NCBI GenBank assembly: GCA_013141065.1
Contig: JABFRR010000007.1
Location: 124,001-188,000, forward strand
Source of the DNA: Bacteriovoracaceae bacterium
Lineage (GTDB): Bacteria > Bdellovibrionota > Bacteriovoracia > Bacteriovoracales > Bacteriovoracaceae
Direction: 5' to 3'
Length of the DNA stretch: 64,000 nt
Of the stretch, positions 8,839 to 17,644 are shown one piece after another. The notes under the pieces were generated by a model. It searched no databases and was not told the DNA's origin. It was given only the letters and a program-made list of their open reading frames with translations. The first letter of the stretch is position 1, and each line of letters begins with the position of its first letter. The position numbers were made by a program, and so were the translations under genes.

Positions 8839-9611
8839 TGAGTAATTTACTAATTAGAGTTTATGTATTTGTTGCTGTCGCACTAATATTAATTCTTTTA
8901 GAATTTTTCTTCGCCTACCGAAGAAGAAACTTATCGAGATTTTCAAGATGGCCTTCTAATATTGCGTTGGTGGCCATCGACAATTTTTTGGTTAAACTAC
9001 TTCTTCCAGCTGGGTTAATGAGTATTGCGATTTGGGCCAATACTAACAATGTTGGAATATTTAATTTTTTTAAATTTAATTATCTTGTAAGTGCCGTTTT
9101 AACTTTTGTAGTTTTTGATTTTACTATCTATTTTCAACATGTTTACTCTCATAAATGGAACTTTCTTTGGATTTTTCACAAAGTTCATCATACTGATCCA
9201 GATCTTGACGTAACAAGCGCATTGCGATTTCATCCTGTCGAGATACTCTATTCATTGGGTTATAAAATAGTCATTGTATTACTAGTTGGTGCAAATCCTT
9301 TTAGTATTCTTGTCTTTGAAGTTGTTTTGAATTCAATGGCAATGTTTAATCATGCCAATCTTTATATTCCTCCAAAATTTGAGAAAGTACTTCGCTTTGT
9401 TTTTGTAACACCACAGATGCATATAATTCACCACTCAATTGAAAAAAATGAATCTGATACTAACTTTGGATTTAATTTTTCAATATGGGATTACATGTTT
9501 AAGACATATAGAATAAAATTTTCATCAGCAGGTATTATTGGACAAAGAGACCACGAGAACTCAAAAGATCAACAAATTTTAACACTCATCCTGCAACCAT
9601 TCCAAAAGTAA
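8838..9611 (+). CDS. Sterol desaturase / fatty acid hydroxylase family membrane protein
   Basis: This 257-residue membrane protein carries the histidine boxes of the di-iron fatty acid hydroxylase superfamily: HVYSH near residue 100, HKVHH near 112, a lone His in FNHAN, and HIIHH near 195. Several hydrophobic segments lie between them. Such enzymes use O2 to hydroxylate or desaturate lipids in the membrane; the substrate is unknown here. The GTG start overlaps the anti-sigma stop by one base, so translation is probably coupled, which makes this the sigma operon's effector gene. It converges with the DUF547 gene. Confidence 0.8.
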   Translation: MSNLLIRVYVFVAVALILILLEFFFAYRRRNLSRFSRWPSNIALVAIDNFLVKLLLPAGLMSIAIWANTNNVGIFNFFKFNYLVSAVLTFVVFDFTIYFQHVYSHKWNFLWIFHKVHHTDPDLDVTSALRFHPVEILYSLGYKIVIVLLVGANPFSILVFEVVLNSMAMFNHANLYIPPKFEKVLRFVFVTPQMHIIHHSIEKNESDTNFGFNFSIWDYMFKTYRIKFSSAGIIGQRDHENSKDQQILTLILQPFQK

Positions 9612-9613
9612 CA

Positions 9614-10393
9614 TTAATGATTTGTTTCATTCAGTGACCAGTCATAATCAAGAAAATCTATTTTTACTTGTGAATCATTAATCAGACCTTGTTGAAATTT
9701 ATCAGCAGCTATTCTTTTTGCTACAAAATTTTTAACACTTCCATTATATTTAACAAAGTCTTCACCATACCATTTGAATATTGAGCTTAGTTCAAGTGTT
9801 TTTTTATCTTTATCGAATCTGTTTCTTGTTTCATCTAATAAAAAGTTCTTCGAGGCATTTTCTAGTTGTTGATCAAGCTTATTAGCAACAATAGCTTCAT
9901 TCAATAAAGCTGGGCAACCTTTAGAAGCACAAACTAGTGCAAAATGGATTCGTGATTCTTTAAAATTTTTTCGTATTTTTTCATGCTCAATCTCATCTAA
10001 GCTTATTTCTTCGTTTAATAATTTTATGAATTTTATCTTCCAGGAACTTTTAAAAATTCCACCTATATCCTTAATTGATTTTAAAGGATAATGATCAAGT
10101 ATTAATTTGATTGTAAAAGCATTATAAGAATTAATTAGAAAGGCCAATTTTTGATTACTATTGAATTCAAAATATTCTTGAGGACTAACAGTTTCAAGCG
10201 TTTTTAAATATTGATTTAGAGCGCTGGGATTTCGTTTTAGACTTGCATAGTCTACCGTTGAACTATGTCCTGAAATAGCCACACTAGAGCGTAATATTGC
10301 ACTCCAAGAGGCATGACTATGGTCGAATTCACCTGCACATGCAAAATTATTCAAGAAAACAGTGTAGAAAAGTAAAATCAATAGATACTTCAT
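9614..10393 (-). CDS. DUF547 secreted protein
   Basis: This 259-residue protein has a signal peptide (MKYLLILLFYTVFL, likely cleaved after ACA). The body matches DUF547: VDYASLK near 50, NSNQKLAFLINSYNAFTIKLI near 95, the conserved HFALVCASKGCPAL near 155, and an IFKWYGEDF segment. The family has a papain-like fold by some predictions but no settled function. DUF547 genes recur in rSAM/arsenosugar-type clusters, which fits this neighbourhood. It is transcribed opposite to the arsenic operon from a shared 146-base intergenic region. Confidence 0.8.
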   Translation of the reverse strand: MKYLLILLFYTVFLNNFACAGEFDHSHASWSAILRSSVAISGHSSTVDYASLKRNPSALNQYLKTLETVSPQEYFEFNSNQKLAFLINSYNAFTIKLILDHYPLKSIKDIGGIFKSSWKIKFIKLLNEEISLDEIEHEKIRKNFKESRIHFALVCASKGCPALLNEAIVANKLDQQLENASKNFLLDETRNRFDKDKKTLELSSIFKWYGEDFVKYNGSVKNFVAKRIAADKFQQGLINDSQVKIDFLDYDWSLNETNH

Positions 10394-10420
10394 TAAGCCC
10401 CCTGAGTTAGCGGTTTCTTA

Positions 10421-10453
10421 TAAGTGTCTTTCTGCATAACTTTCTTACACTTA
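10421..10453. promoter_or_regulatory. Inverted repeat in the divergent DUF547 / arsenic-operon intergenic region
   Basis: TAAGTGT (10421-10427) and ACACTTA (10447-10453) form a perfect seven-base inverted repeat separated by 19 bases, in the only divergent promoter region of the cluster. It could be an operator for a dimeric regulator or the leader hairpin of one transcript. I saw no clear -35/-10 pair. Confidence 0.3.
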
Positions 10454-10539
10454 ACCTTAAAAATTTTTTTTAATAAAATTTGTAAGAAAAGTGGTCTATG
10501 AAACACTAATCCATAACAATATCTTAGGAGATTATAGTG

Positions 10540-12681
10540 ATGTCGAATAAACGGATAAGAAGTAGCATATTTTTGGGTGCATTGATTGTTGGCGCTTATC
10601 TATATTATGCATATGGATTGAATCAATATTTAACGCTTGATAATTTAAAAAATCATCAAAATGAATTTACGGAATATTATATTCATAATTCGTCACTAGT
10701 CATTTTGGGCTTTTCTGCTTTCTACGTTATAGCAGTAGCGTTTTCATTTCCAGGGGCAAGTGTCCTCACACTTGCAGCAGGAGCAATTTTTGGTTTTAAG
10801 TTAGGCACAATCATCGTTTCATTAGCAAGTACCATCGGTGCAACACTGGCGTTCTGGGTGGCGCGATATTTCTTTAAGGATTTTGTCGAAGAGAAATTTA
10901 AAACTAAATTTGAAATGATAAATAATGGTATCAAAAATGAAGGTGTCTCTTATCTCTTCAGCTTAAGATTAATTCCCATTTTTCCATTTTTTTTAATTAA
11001 TTTATTAATGGGACTGACAAACATTCCAACATTAACTTATTTTTGGGTTAGCCTTCTCGGTATGCTACCCGGAACGATGGTTTATATAAATGCTGGAACT
11101 CAAATTTCAAAAATTTCAACGTTGAAAGGTATTTTGTCGCCGACGATAGTTGGATCACTAGTTCTTTTAGGAGCAATACCCATGATTTCAAAATTGATAA
11201 TGAATTGGATTAAAACGAATAAACGTTTACGGAATTATAAAAAACCAAAATCTTTTGATTATAATATGATTGTCATTGGCGGTGGATCTGCTGGCCTTGT
11301 ATCGTCATATATTGCAGCTGCAGTAAAAGCAAAAGTTCTCCTAATTGAAAAACATAAAATGGGTGGGGATTGTTTAAATACTGGATGTGTTCCTAGTAAG
11401 GCCATTATTAAGTCCGCGAAGGTTGCCAACCTTTTTAAACGATCAAATGAATTTGGAATAGATGCAGGTGAATTTAAAGTTGATTTTAATAAAGTAATGG
11501 AGCGAGTACAGAGTGTTATTAAAAAAGTTCAGCCTCATGACTCTATTGAACGATATTCAAATCTTGGCGTTGAGTGCTTAAAAGGATCTGCCTTTATTAA
11601 GTCACCTTATGAAGTAGAAGTTGATGGGAAAACGTTCACAACGAAAAATATTGTCATTGCAACCGGAGCAGGTCCTCTCGTTCCGCCAATACCAGGATTA
11701 AGCGAAGTGGATTATTTAACCAGCGACAATGTTTGGTCAATTAGAGAGCTACCAGAGAGACTAATTGTATTGGGAGGTGGCCCAATAGGTAGTGAATTAG
11801 CACAAAGCTTTTCACGTTTGGGATCAAAAGTAACTCAAGTTGAAATGTCTTCTCAAATAATGAGCAGGGAAGATGAAGAAGTTTCCGGATTAGTTGCCGA
11901 GCAATTTAAACGAGAAGGTATAAATGTTTTGGTCAGTCACAAAGCTCTAAGGATTGATCCTCAAAATAAAAATTTAATCTGTGAGTTTGAAGGAAAAGAA
12001 GTTGTACTACGATTTGACAAAATCTTAGTGGCACTTGGAAGAAAGGCAAATATTAAAGGATTTGGTTTGGAAAATCTGAATGTTGAAATTTCCAATAGAG
12101 GAACTATTGTAGCGGATGAATATTTAAGGACAACTAATTATCCTAATCTTTATGTTTGTGGTGATGTTACTGGGCCATACCAATTTACTCATACCGCTGC
12201 TCATCAGGCATGGTTTGTAGCCGTTAACGCACTATTTGGAATCTTTAAAAAATTTAAAGTTGATTATCGAGTAATTCCTTGGAGTACATTTGTTGATCCA
12301 GAAGTTGCGCGAGTTGGTCTTAATGAAAAAGAAGCAAAAGAGAAAGGAATTGATTATCAAGTTAGTAAATTTGAAATTGAAGAATTAGATCGTGCTATCG
12401 CTGACGGCGAAGATCATGGTTTTGTAAAAGTTTTAACAAAGTCTGGTACAGATAAAATTTTAGGCGTGACGATAGTAGGCGATCATGCGGGAGATATCAT
12501 TGGTGAATATGTAACAGCTATGAAATATGGTCTTGGAATGAATAAAATATTGGGCACAATTCATATATATCCAACATTGTCGGAGTCTAATAAATATGCG
12601 GCAGGAGTTTGGAAAAAACAAAATTCACCCAAGAAATTATTAGAATGGGTTAAAAAATTTCACGCTTGGAGAAGAGGTTAA
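10540..12681 (+). CDS. VTT (TVP38/TMEM64) membrane domain fused to mercuric-reductase-like flavoprotein
   Basis: This is a fusion of about 713 residues. Residues 1-220 form a VTT/SNARE-associated-type membrane domain (FSFPGASVLTLAAGAIFG near 70, SLRLIPIFPFF near 145). From about 240 on is a pyridine nucleotide-disulfide oxidoreductase: FAD motif VIGGGSAGL, redox pair GGDCLNTGCVPSK (C-x4-C), NAD motif VLGGGPIGSE, second FAD motif YVCGDVTGP, and a dimerisation domain ending in HIYPTLSE. The extra N- or C-terminal metal-binding Cys pair of true MerA is absent. Family members of this fused type occur in arsenosugar-type clusters, where the substrate is unproven. AGGAG precedes both the ATG at 10540 and a GTG at 10537. 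It is first in a tight operon to 18910. Confidence 0.85.
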   Translation: MSNKRIRSSIFLGALIVGAYLYYAYGLNQYLTLDNLKNHQNEFTEYYIHNSSLVILGFSAFYVIAVAFSFPGASVLTLAAGAIFGFKLGTIIVSLASTIGATLAFWVARYFFKDFVEEKFKTKFEMINNGIKNEGVSYLFSLRLIPIFPFFLINLLMGLTNIPTLTYFWVSLLGMLPGTMVYINAGTQISKISTLKGILSPTIVGSLVLLGAIPMISKLIMNWIKTNKRLRNYKKPKSFDYNMIVIGGGSAGLVSSYIAAAVKAKVLLIEKHKMGGDCLNTGCVPSKAIIKSAKVANLFKRSNEFGIDAGEFKVDFNKVMERVQSVIKKVQPHDSIERYSNLGVECLKGSAFIKSPYEVEVDGKTFTTKNIVIATGAGPLVPPIPGLSEVDYLTSDNVWSIRELPERLIVLGGGPIGSELAQSFSRLGSKVTQVEMSSQIMSREDEEVSGLVAEQFKREGINVLVSHKALRIDPQNKNLICEFEGKEVVLRFDKILVALGRKANIKGFGLENLNVEISNRGTIVADEYLRTTNYPNLYVCGDVTGPYQFTHTAAHQAWFVAVNALFGIFKKFKVDYRVIPWSTFVDPEVARVGLNEKEAKEKGIDYQVSKFEIEELDRAIADGEDHGFVKVLTKSGTDKILGVTIVGDHAGDIIGEYVTAMKYGLGMNKILGTIHIYPTLSESNKYAAGVWKKQNSPKKLLEWVKKFHAWRRG

Positions 12682-12682
12682 T

Positions 12683-13090
12683 ATGAATTTAGAATTGCAA
12701 AAAAAATTAAAACTTGGATTGTTATTTTTAAGATTAAGTATATTTCTAGTAATGCTAATGTGGACGATTGATAAAATTATTAGAGGATCTCATGCCTCAG
12801 GAGTTTTTAAAAAATTTTACAATATCGAATTGTCTAATGGGGATTTAATGACTGTGCTTGGTGTTTTAGAATTAATATTACTCGTCTGCTTTTTAATCGG
12901 ATTTAAAAAACGAATAAGTTATGGACTCGTATTAATTTTTCATTTTATTTCAACAATTTCATCGTTTAAGCAGTATTTAAATCCTTTCGAAGGGCCAAGT
13001 CTTTTGTTTTTTGCCGCATGGCCGATGCTTGCAGGTTGCTGGATGCTCTACGTCCTAAGAGAAGAAGACACTGTTTTGACAATAAAATAA
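12683..13090 (+). CDS. DoxX-like membrane protein
   Basis: This 135-residue protein has four predicted transmembrane segments (about 10-30, 50-75, 78-97, 103-125), the pattern of DoxX-like proteins. The start lies one base after the flavoprotein stop, with AGAGG upstream, so it is cotranscribed. DoxX proteins are often paired with redox enzymes in the membrane; a role as electron or quinone partner of the upstream flavoprotein is inference. Sequence similarity is weak by eye, so the family call rests on topology and context. Confidence 0.6.
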   Translation: MNLELQKKLKLGLLFLRLSIFLVMLMWTIDKIIRGSHASGVFKKFYNIELSNGDLMTVLGVLELILLVCFLIGFKKRISYGLVLIFHFISTISSFKQYLNPFEGPSLLFFAAWPMLAGCWMLYVLREEDTVLTIK

Positions 13091-13103
13091 GCTTGGAGAA
13101 TTT

Positions 13104-14243
13104 ATGATACTTTTGTTAACAGTTATGGCGGTATTATTTTTAGCCTTTTCAAATGGTGCCAACGATAATTTTAAAGGAGTTGCAACTTTACTTGGCAGTA
13201 AGACTACAAGTTATAAAACAGCATTGGCATGGGCGACATTAACAACTCTTTCGGGGTCAATGGTTGCATTTTTTCTTGCAGAGAAACTTATGGCTAATTT
13301 TTCAGGAAAAGGATTAATTCCAGATAATATAATAAGTTTAACTGCATTTCCGATTTCAATTGCTTTGGCGGCTTCAATTACTGTTTTTTTAGCAACGAGA
13401 TTAGGGTTTCCCATTTCGACGACCCATGCATTAACTGGATCATTGGTTGGAGTGGGTCTAGTTGCTTCCGAAAATGGAATAAATTTTTCAAAATTATACA
13501 CTTCTTTTTTTGCACCTTTAATGATTAGCCCGTTAATTTCAATTTTACTAGCGGTAGGTCTTTATCCACTTTTCAAATTTGTTAGAGTTAAATTAAATGT
13601 AAAAAGAGAGAGTTGTCTTTGCATTGGTAATCAAATAATTGCTATAGCTCCGGTCAATTATCCAAAAGGAGCGAATTCTGCAACTCTATGTCTTTCATCT
13701 GCTTGTTGCCCAGAGGTTTCAATTGGAACAGATGTTACTTGTGAAGAAAGATACAATGGACAAGTCTTAGGAATTAAGGCCAAAAACATTTTGGATAGTT
13801 TGCATTTTTTAAGTTCTGGGGCCGTTAGTTTCGCGAGAGGATTGAACGATACTCCTAAAATTGCGGCAATATTAATGATTGGTAAAATTGTGAGTCCTCT
13901 TTTGTCTATTGCATTTGTTGCAGTTTTTATGCTTGTTGGTGGCTTACTTTATTCTAAAAAAGTTGCTGAGAAAATGTCTTTTGATATAACGGAAATGAAT
14001 GATGGACAGGGATTCACCGCAAATTTGGTTACAAGCTTAATCGTCATATTTGCATCAAAGTTAGGGATGCCAGTTTCTACTACGCATGTCTCTTGTGGCG
14101 CTCTTTTTGGGATAGGTTCAATCACTGGTAAAGCTCACTGGAAATCAATTTTTAAAATCGTTCTATCTTGGGTAATTACATTACCAGTTGCCATTATCTT
14201 AGGTTTTTCAATCTTTAAAATTCTTAATGGAGTGGTTTTATGA
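13104..14243 (+). CDS. PiT-family inorganic phosphate transporter with Cys-rich loop
   Basis: This 379-residue membrane protein has the duplicated PHO4 signatures: SNGANDNFKG near residue 17 and SFARGLNDTPK near 245. Each is followed by a conserved STTH motif (PISTTHALTG near 108, PVSTTHVSCG near 325). It would carry phosphate with H+ or Na+. The central cytoplasmic loop (about 160-220) is unusual in holding six cysteines (SCLC, LCLSSACCPE, VTCEER). In this setting a phosphate carrier could compensate for arsenate competition. GGAG precedes the ATG, and the stop overlaps the arsS start as ATGA. Confidence 0.85.
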   Translation: MILLLTVMAVLFLAFSNGANDNFKGVATLLGSKTTSYKTALAWATLTTLSGSMVAFFLAEKLMANFSGKGLIPDNIISLTAFPISIALAASITVFLATRLGFPISTTHALTGSLVGVGLVASENGINFSKLYTSFFAPLMISPLISILLAVGLYPLFKFVRVKLNVKRESCLCIGNQIIAIAPVNYPKGANSATLCLSSACCPEVSIGTDVTCEERYNGQVLGIKAKNILDSLHFLSSGAVSFARGLNDTPKIAAILMIGKIVSPLLSIAFVAVFMLVGGLLYSKKVAEKMSFDITEMNDGQGFTANLVTSLIVIFASKLGMPVSTTHVSCGALFGIGSITGKAHWKSIFKIVLSWVITLPVAIILGFSIFKILNGVVL

Positions 14244-15204
14244 ATATTAAAAATTTTGAATTAAGTCTCAAGGAAGCCGAGAAAAAATTAGTAAGAAATA
14301 AGTTGAGCACTTTGCAAATTAATATTGGAAAGTTTTGCAATCTTGCTTGTCATCATTGTCACGTAGAGGCTGGGCCACTACGACCTGAAAGAATGGATGA
14401 GAAAACGGCTAAAAGACTAATCCAGTTAATTGTAACATCTAAGGATATCAAGACGATTGATTTAACGGGGGGGCTCCAGAGCTAAATCCGCACTTTAGAA
14501 GCATTGTCGTGGCAGCAAGAGAGGCATCTAAGGAGGTGATCGTTAGATGTAATATTACAGTATTATTTGAACCTGGCCAAGAGGATACGGCGCATTTTTT
14601 TGAAGTTCACAATGTCAATGTTGTGGCCTCTCTCCCATGTTATTCTAAGAAAAATGTTGAACAACAAAGAGGAAGAGGCGTTTTCGATAAAAGTATAGAA
14701 GGATTAAAAATATTAAATCAATTAGGTTATGGAAACCCTGAGACTGGTTTAGTGTTAGATTTGGTATACAATCCGGGGGGAGCATTTTTGCCTCCAAATC
14801 AAGATAAGCTGAAGCAAGATTATAAAAAAGAGCTAAAAGAATTATTTAATATTGAATTTAATAATTTATTCACTATCACAAATATGCCAATAAAAAGGTT
14901 TCTGGATGATCTTTTAAGGCAAGGTAAATTTGAAAGTTATATGGAATTGTTGGTTAATAATTTCAATGTTCAATCAGTTGATGAAGTAATGTGTCGAACA
15001 TTGATTTCAGTTTCACATGATGGTGAGCTTTTCGATTGTGATTTTAATCAAATGCTTAATTTACCTTTAGGAAATAAAAAAAGAACCATATGGGATATTG
15101 AATCTTTAGATTCATTCTCTGAAGGTGAAAAAATAAAAACAGCTAATCACTGTTATGCATGCACCGCTGGAGCTGGTAGTTCTTGTGGTGGTGCACTTAA
15201 ATAA
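14240..15204 (+). pseudogene. arsS: Arsenosugar biosynthesis radical SAM protein ArsS, frameshifted
   Basis: Two frames together encode an ArsS of about 320 residues: 14240-14485 and the part in a second frame from about 14470 to 15204. The first holds the radical SAM cluster CNLACHHC (Cys-x3-Cys-x2-Cys, residues about 34-41) and reads into DLTGG; the second begins with the expected APELNPHFR and ends with the ArsS-type HCYACTAGAGSSCGG tail. The switch occurs in a run of seven G at 14467-14473; eight would restore one frame. ArsS is thought to turn dimethylarsenite and SAM into a dimethylarsinoyl sugar. Both halves are intact apart from the missing base, so sequencing error or slippage is as likely as real loss. 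Confidence 0.8.
14467..14473 (+). other. G7 homopolymer frameshift site in arsS
   Basis: The sequence ACGGGGGGGCTCC must contain eight G to encode Thr-Gly-Gly-Ala-Pro, the conserved LTGGAPEL motif; it has seven. The upstream frame then stops four codons later. Confidence 0.85.
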
Positions 15205-15225
15205 ATATTTAAATTGGAGGATGAT

Positions 15226-16266
15226 ATGAAAGGACTAGAAAGTGTTAAAGAGTATTATGGTAAAGTTTTATCTACAAGTAAGGATTTAAAAACCAATGCT
15301 TGCTGCTTAGCTGATTCGGCCCCCAAAAAAATCAGAGAAATATTAAAAGAGATTCATCCTGAAGTAATTGAAAAATTTTACGGATGTGGCTCGCCAATTC
15401 CTGAAGATTTGGAAGGTAAAACAGTATTAGACTTAGGAAGTGGTTCAGGGCGTGATTGTTTTATTCTATCCAAACTAGTTGGTCCAAATGGAAAAGTTGT
15501 TGGTGTTGATATGACTGATGAGCAAATAGAGGTTGCTAAAAAGTTTATTTCATATCACACAGATAAATTTGGATATAAAAAACCTAATATTGAATTTATT
15601 AAGGGATATATAGAAGATTTAAACGAAATAGGCATTCAGAACTCATCAATAGATGTTGTCATTTCTAATTGTGTAATAAATTTATCGCCGGCGAAGGAAG
15701 CCGTTTTTAAAGAAATATTTAGAGTTCTTAAGCCAGGTGGGGAGTTATATTTTTCAGATGTATTTTCTTCAAGAAGAATACCAGAAGAACTAGCTAAAAA
15801 TTCAGTTCTTTTAGGGGAATGCTTAAGTGGAGCACTATATACTGAAGATTTTAGAAGATTGATGTTTAAGCTTAGCTGCGAAGACTCTAGAGTTTTATAT
15901 AAGTCAAAAATTACCATCCAAAATGAAGAGATTGAAAAACTTGTAGGACATATAGAATTCCATTCTATTACTGTCAGGGCCTTTAAATTAGACTTAGAAG
16001 ACAGATGTGAAGATTATGGACAATTTGCAGTTTATCTGGGGACCATTAAAGATAATCCAAATTCTTTTATTTTAGATGATCATCATTTGTTTGAGACCAA
16101 TAAGCCTATGGCCGTTTGTAAAAATACCGCCATGATGGTTTCTGATTCTCATTACGGAAAACACTTTAAAATTTATGGTGATACTAAAAAGCACTTTGGT
16201 TTATTTGATTGCTCTACACCTGCAACATCAGATAAGGATGATTGTTCAACAGGTGCTTGCTGCTGA
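15226..16266 (+). CDS. arsM: Arsenite methyltransferase ArsM
   Basis: This SAM-dependent methyltransferase of about 346 residues would convert As(III) to methylated arsenicals, the substrate step before ArsS. The ATG at 15226 has GGAGG five bases upstream. Cysteines sit where the family binds arsenite: NACC near 26-27, YGCGSP near 54, ISNC near 150 and GECLSGAL near 203. The SAM site is DLGSGSGRDCF near 67. The C-terminal part is longer than the plain methyltransferase core and the chain ends in a Cys-rich tail (DDCSTGACC). It sits 21 bases after arsS. The TGA stop overlaps the next ATG. Confidence 0.92.
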   Translation: MKGLESVKEYYGKVLSTSKDLKTNACCLADSAPKKIREILKEIHPEVIEKFYGCGSPIPEDLEGKTVLDLGSGSGRDCFILSKLVGPNGKVVGVDMTDEQIEVAKKFISYHTDKFGYKKPNIEFIKGYIEDLNEIGIQNSSIDVVISNCVINLSPAKEAVFKEIFRVLKPGGELYFSDVFSSRRIPEELAKNSVLLGECLSGALYTEDFRRLMFKLSCEDSRVLYKSKITIQNEEIEKLVGHIEFHSITVRAFKLDLEDRCEDYGQFAVYLGTIKDNPNSFILDDHHLFETNKPMAVCKNTAMMVSDSHYGKHFKIYGDTKKHFGLFDCSTPATSDKDDCSTGACC

Positions 16267-16964
16267 TGAACTTTTCACTCATCATACCAGTAGCGCCATC
16301 TGACAATGATTGGAAAACTTTGATTTACGATCTGACTTTTTTAGATAGTAAGGATGAGTGTCTCCTTGTTTCGCCTGTTGATCTTAGTGATGAATTAAGC
16401 TCAATAGCAAAAAAGGTGAATCTAAACTGTGTTTTGAAATGGATATATTCAGACATCGGCAGAGCAAAACAACAAAACATTGGTGCTCAAAATGCTATGA
16501 ATGATTTTTTATGGTTTGTTCATTGTGATTCTCGATTATCAGCTGATCTATTTAAGGAATTAAAAAGAAGTTTACTAATTGAGCGAAACAATTTTTATTT
16601 TTTTAATTTGAAGTTCACTGATGATGGCACGAATTTAATGAGATTAAATGAGCTGGGTGTATTTATAAGATCAAACTTTTTAAGAATGCCATTTGGTGAT
16701 CAAGCATTTTGTATGAGAAAGGAGATATTTTACCAGTTGGGGCAATTTGATGAAGGGGCATCTTATGGCGATGATCATCTCCTTGTTTGGAAGGCACATC
16801 AAAGTAAAATTAAAACACGATGTATTCAAAAATCAGTTGTAACCAGTTCAAGAAAATATAAAGACCATGGATGGAGTAGAACAACTTTGAAATATTTAAA
16901 ACTTACCTATACGCAAGCTATACCCCAGTTGTTAAAGTTTCTTACCAAGAGAGAATGGCAATGA
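16266..16964 (+). CDS. TIGR04283-type arsenosugar-associated glycosyltransferase
   Basis: This GT2-like transferase has about 232 residues. It has the TIGR04283 pattern: SLIIPV at the start, GRAKQQNIGAQNA near 65, the donor-site segment VHCDSRL near 87, and FGDQAFCMRKEIF near 142 followed by EGASYGDDHLL. Members are called rSAM/selenodomain-associated transferase 2 and sit beside ArsS. The start ATG at 16266 overlaps the arsM stop (TGATG), so translation is coupled. It would add a sugar or lipid moiety in arsenosugar assembly; the exact acceptor is unknown. Confidence 0.82.
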   Translation: MNFSLIIPVAPSDNDWKTLIYDLTFLDSKDECLLVSPVDLSDELSSIAKKVNLNCVLKWIYSDIGRAKQQNIGAQNAMNDFLWFVHCDSRLSADLFKELKRSLLIERNNFYFFNLKFTDDGTNLMRLNELGVFIRSNFLRMPFGDQAFCMRKEIFYQLGQFDEGASYGDDHLLVWKAHQSKIKTRCIQKSVVTSSRKYKDHGWSRTTLKYLKLTYTQAIPQLLKFLTKREWQ

Positions 16965-17644
16965 GTGTAGCGTTAGCAATATTTGTAAAAACCCCAGAGT
17001 TATCACCCATTAAAACGAGACTGGCGAATACCATCGGAAAAGAACTTGCTGTAAAATTTTATATAAGATCTCTTAAAGCAACGGCGGCCATGGTCAATGC
17101 AATGACAACAAAGATTGATGAGCTAGAAATTTTTTGGGCCGTAGCTGAAATGGAAGGTCTTAAAAGTGAATACTGGAATGAATTTATGGTAATCGGTCAA
17201 GGTACGGGTTCGCTTGGAGAAAGATTATCATTTGTTTATGATGAATTAATTCAAAAGCATGATGCAGTTTTTTTTATAGGTGCTGACTCGCCTCATTTGG
17301 ATTACTTGAAATTAGTGGAAGAAATAAAGTCGCTAGATAATAATGATTTTATAATTGGTGAGACAGATGATGGGGGATTTTATTTGTTCGGCGGAACTCG
17401 CCCTCTGCCCAAAAGTACTTGGACGTCGGTGGAATATAGTGTTGATAGTACTAGTTCTCATTTGTGTCAGAATTTAAAACAATTAGGACAATTAACATAC
17501 ATCAGTAAAAGTTTTGATATTGACGAGTTTGATGACTTTTCAAAATACGAAGCTTCAAATTTTTTGACGGATCACTTATTACCAGAACAAAAAAATATAA
17601 TCGAGTGGATAAAAAATCATATAAGGATAAAAAATGAAATCTAA
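16961..17644 (+). CDS. TIGR04282-type (DUF2064) arsenosugar-associated transferase
   Basis: This protein of about 227 residues has a nucleotidyltransferase/GT-A-like fold: ALAIFVKTPELSPIKTRLA at the start (the KTRLA nucleotide-binding signature), GQGTGSLGERL near 80, FIGADSPHL near 105 and the TDDGGFYLFG segment near 137. The family is the rSAM/selenodomain-associated transferase 1 group and pairs with the preceding gene type. The ATG at 16961 overlaps the upstream stop as ATGA; an in-frame ATG at 16955 is possible. The downstream aquaporin start lies inside its last codons. Confidence 0.82.
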   Translation: MSVALAIFVKTPELSPIKTRLANTIGKELAVKFYIRSLKATAAMVNAMTTKIDELEIFWAVAEMEGLKSEYWNEFMVIGQGTGSLGERLSFVYDELIQKHDAVFFIGADSPHLDYLKLVEEIKSLDNNDFIIGETDDGGFYLFGGTRPLPKSTWTSVEYSVDSTSSHLCQNLKQLGQLTYISKSFDIDEFDDFSKYEASNFLTDHLLPEQKNIIEWIKNHIRIKNEI

